A stretch of DNA of 13,774 nucleotides from GCA-016700035 sp964454845 (GTDB lineage Bacteria > Patescibacteriota > Saccharimonadia > CAILAD01 > GCA-016700035). The notes under the pieces are model-generated. The model searched no databases. It worked only from the letters and a program-made list of their open reading frames with translations, and was not told where the DNA came from. Made by a program: the position numbers and the translations under genes. Positions 12,841-13,774 of this stretch are shown here, piece after piece (position 1 is the first letter of the stretch; the number at the start of each line of letters is the position of its first letter). The stretch is from the NCBI GenBank assembly GCA_964454845.1, contig CAYVVS010000015.1, positions 1 through 13,774 of the forward strand. The letters run 5' to 3'.

Positions 12841-13774
12841 TCGACTGGCGGAAAATCGAGTGATGAGCGATAGGTTGTGTAGAAGGTATTAGTCTTAGAA
12901 ACTTGACCGTTTGTAACAATGTCACGATAGAACACCGTTTTTGATGGCTGGGTTGCATCATTGCTCCCACTTATAAAGTAGGGTCCGCGAATAACTCCAG
13001 TTTTTTCTTTAGTTCCATAAAAACGGAATTTTAGTGTGGTGCCTACCATTTCGGTTTGAATAAGTATGTGATGAGACGTGTCATTCCTAAACTTAAAATC
13101 TACTTGCGGGTAGTAAATAGTTGCGTCAACACCCGGAACTCCATATGGAGCGGTGTAATATTCGACTGCAAATGAGTGATTATATCTTTCAAGGATTGGG
13201 AGGCCAGCAAGCAGGGCAGCGCGAAATGCGGTTGAACTTACTTGGCAGAGTCCGCCACCGTACTGACTTTCGGTGCGCCCCTCGAGAATAACACGTCCCT
13301 CTTTATAGCCTTGCTCGGGCCCTACTTTTCCGAGAATTTCACCAAAACTAAATACCTGACCTGGTTTAAGTAGCACACCATTGTACCGCTTGGCCCCAAC
13401 TCGTACATTAGTGAGGCGGTTTGCAGAGGAGCCAGGGAAGTATGACACGCCTTCCGACAATAGTTCTTTAATTCCAAGTTGATCTATAGTTTCGCTCGTT
13501 ACATCAGCCTTAGTTACAACAACCGTTAGGGGGACGGCGGTTTCCTGTGCTTGGGATAGAATTGTTTCAGAAATAGTTTTTGCCGTGGTATCAAGATCTA
13601 CTGCACGACCATCTTGGCTTTGTTGAAACACAGTAGCGCGATCGCCTTCGACGGTAAGTGTGGCATCAACTGCTTTTTGGTTAATGTCTTTTGCCACCGA
13701 GCTAAGATAGCTTTTTATACGTGATGAATCCATTCCTAACTGCGTAAGAGCTTCTGGCTGTTGTAGGTAATAAT
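12837..13774 (-). CDS. VanW-domain cell-surface protein (5' end outside window)
   Basis: About 312 residues are visible. The frame is open to the right edge (codons upstream of 13733 read YYLQQPEALTQLG-M), so the ATG at 13733 is internal. The first ~80 residues (RIKSYLSSVAKDIN, VDATLTVEGDRATVFQQSQDGR) resemble the PG_binding_4-type domain that often precedes VanW. The VanW domain follows: FPGSSANRLTNVRVGAKRYN, VLLKPGQVFSFGEILG, a GGGLCQVSSTAFRAAL block, and NHSFAVEYY...GVDATIYYP. The C-terminal ~60 residues are beta-rich and may be a G5-like or short accessory domain. VanW is named from glycopeptide-resistance clusters but its biochemistry is unknown; here a peptidoglycan-associated surface role is likely. 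It runs opposite to the yidC-jag operon. Confidence 0.9.
   Translation of the reverse strand, partial: YYLQQPEALTQLGMDSSRIKSYLSSVAKDINQKAVDATLTVEGDRATVFQQSQDGRAVDLDTTAKTISETILSQAQETAVPLTVVVTKADVTSETIDQLGIKELLSEGVSYFPGSSANRLTNVRVGAKRYNGVLLKPGQVFSFGEILGKVGPEQGYKEGRVILEGRTESQYGGGLCQVSSTAFRAALLAGLPILERYNHSFAVEYYTAPYGVPGVDATIYYPQVDFKFRNDTSHHILIQTEMVGTTLKFRFYGTKEKTGVIRGPYFISGSNDATQPSKTVFYRDIVTNGQVSKTNTFYTTYRSSLDFPPVD

Noticed and set aside
12837..13733. VanW gene as complete, starting at ATG 13733
   Set aside because: The frame stays open to the window edge with plausible protein sequence, and VanW proteins normally have more N-terminal sequence including a membrane segment.

Overview
The window looks like the replication-origin region of a Candidate Phyla Radiation bacterium, most likely a Candidatus Saccharibacteria (TM7) relative. 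This is an inference from several signs: the compact divergent dnaA/rpmH core, a short YidC without a large periplasmic domain, a Jag protein reduced to KH-R3H, and a chromosomal VirB4-type locus with several peptidoglycan hydrolases beside the origin. The standard genetic code is used. No in-frame TGA interrupts the long genes and TGA is the recF stop, which argues against the UGA-glycine CPR lineages (Absconditabacteria/Gracilibacteria).

Left region (1-6462, + strand). This is a tight four-gene block: the 3' end of a VirB4-like type IV secretion ATPase; a 1128-residue single-pass membrane protein with an extracytoplasmic Cys-rich body and a C-terminal M15/VanY-type peptidase domain; a 636-residue secreted protein combining an SGNH hydrolase, a phage-type lysozyme and an M23 metallopeptidase; and a membrane-anchored protein with a probable Ig-like domain. 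Gaps are -1, 3 and 14 nt, so this is probably one operon. It looks like an envelope-spanning secretion, DNA-uptake or contact machine that carries its own wall-cutting enzymes.

Central region (6471-10642, - strand). dnaA, dnaN, recF and a DUF721/DciA-like gene all read leftward. dnaN-recF-dciA is tightly coupled: the recF ribosome-binding site overlaps the dnaN stop, and recF and dciA overlap as ATGA. A 337-bp gap between dnaA and dnaN holds DnaA boxes, a palindromic pair of TTGTCCACA boxes, a TATATATATA tract with a DnaA-trio-like element, and an extreme G-rich to C-rich strand switch. The dnaA-rpmH gap holds a second cluster of five DnaA boxes between two divergent promoters. Together they suggest a bipartite oriC.

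Right region (10803-12840, + strand). rpmH-rnpA-yidD-yidC-jag is the conserved ribosome / RNase P / membrane-insertion operon. rpmH has a near-consensus promoter placed so close to the start codon that the mRNA should be almost leaderless. The operon ends tail-to-tail, with a 4-nt overlap, against a VanW-domain gene on the - strand that runs off the right edge.

If replication starts between dnaN and rpmH, the replication and ribosomal blocks are co-directional with the forks, while both flanking envelope loci are head-on. No tRNA, rRNA, CRISPR array, transposase or clear intrinsic terminator was seen.
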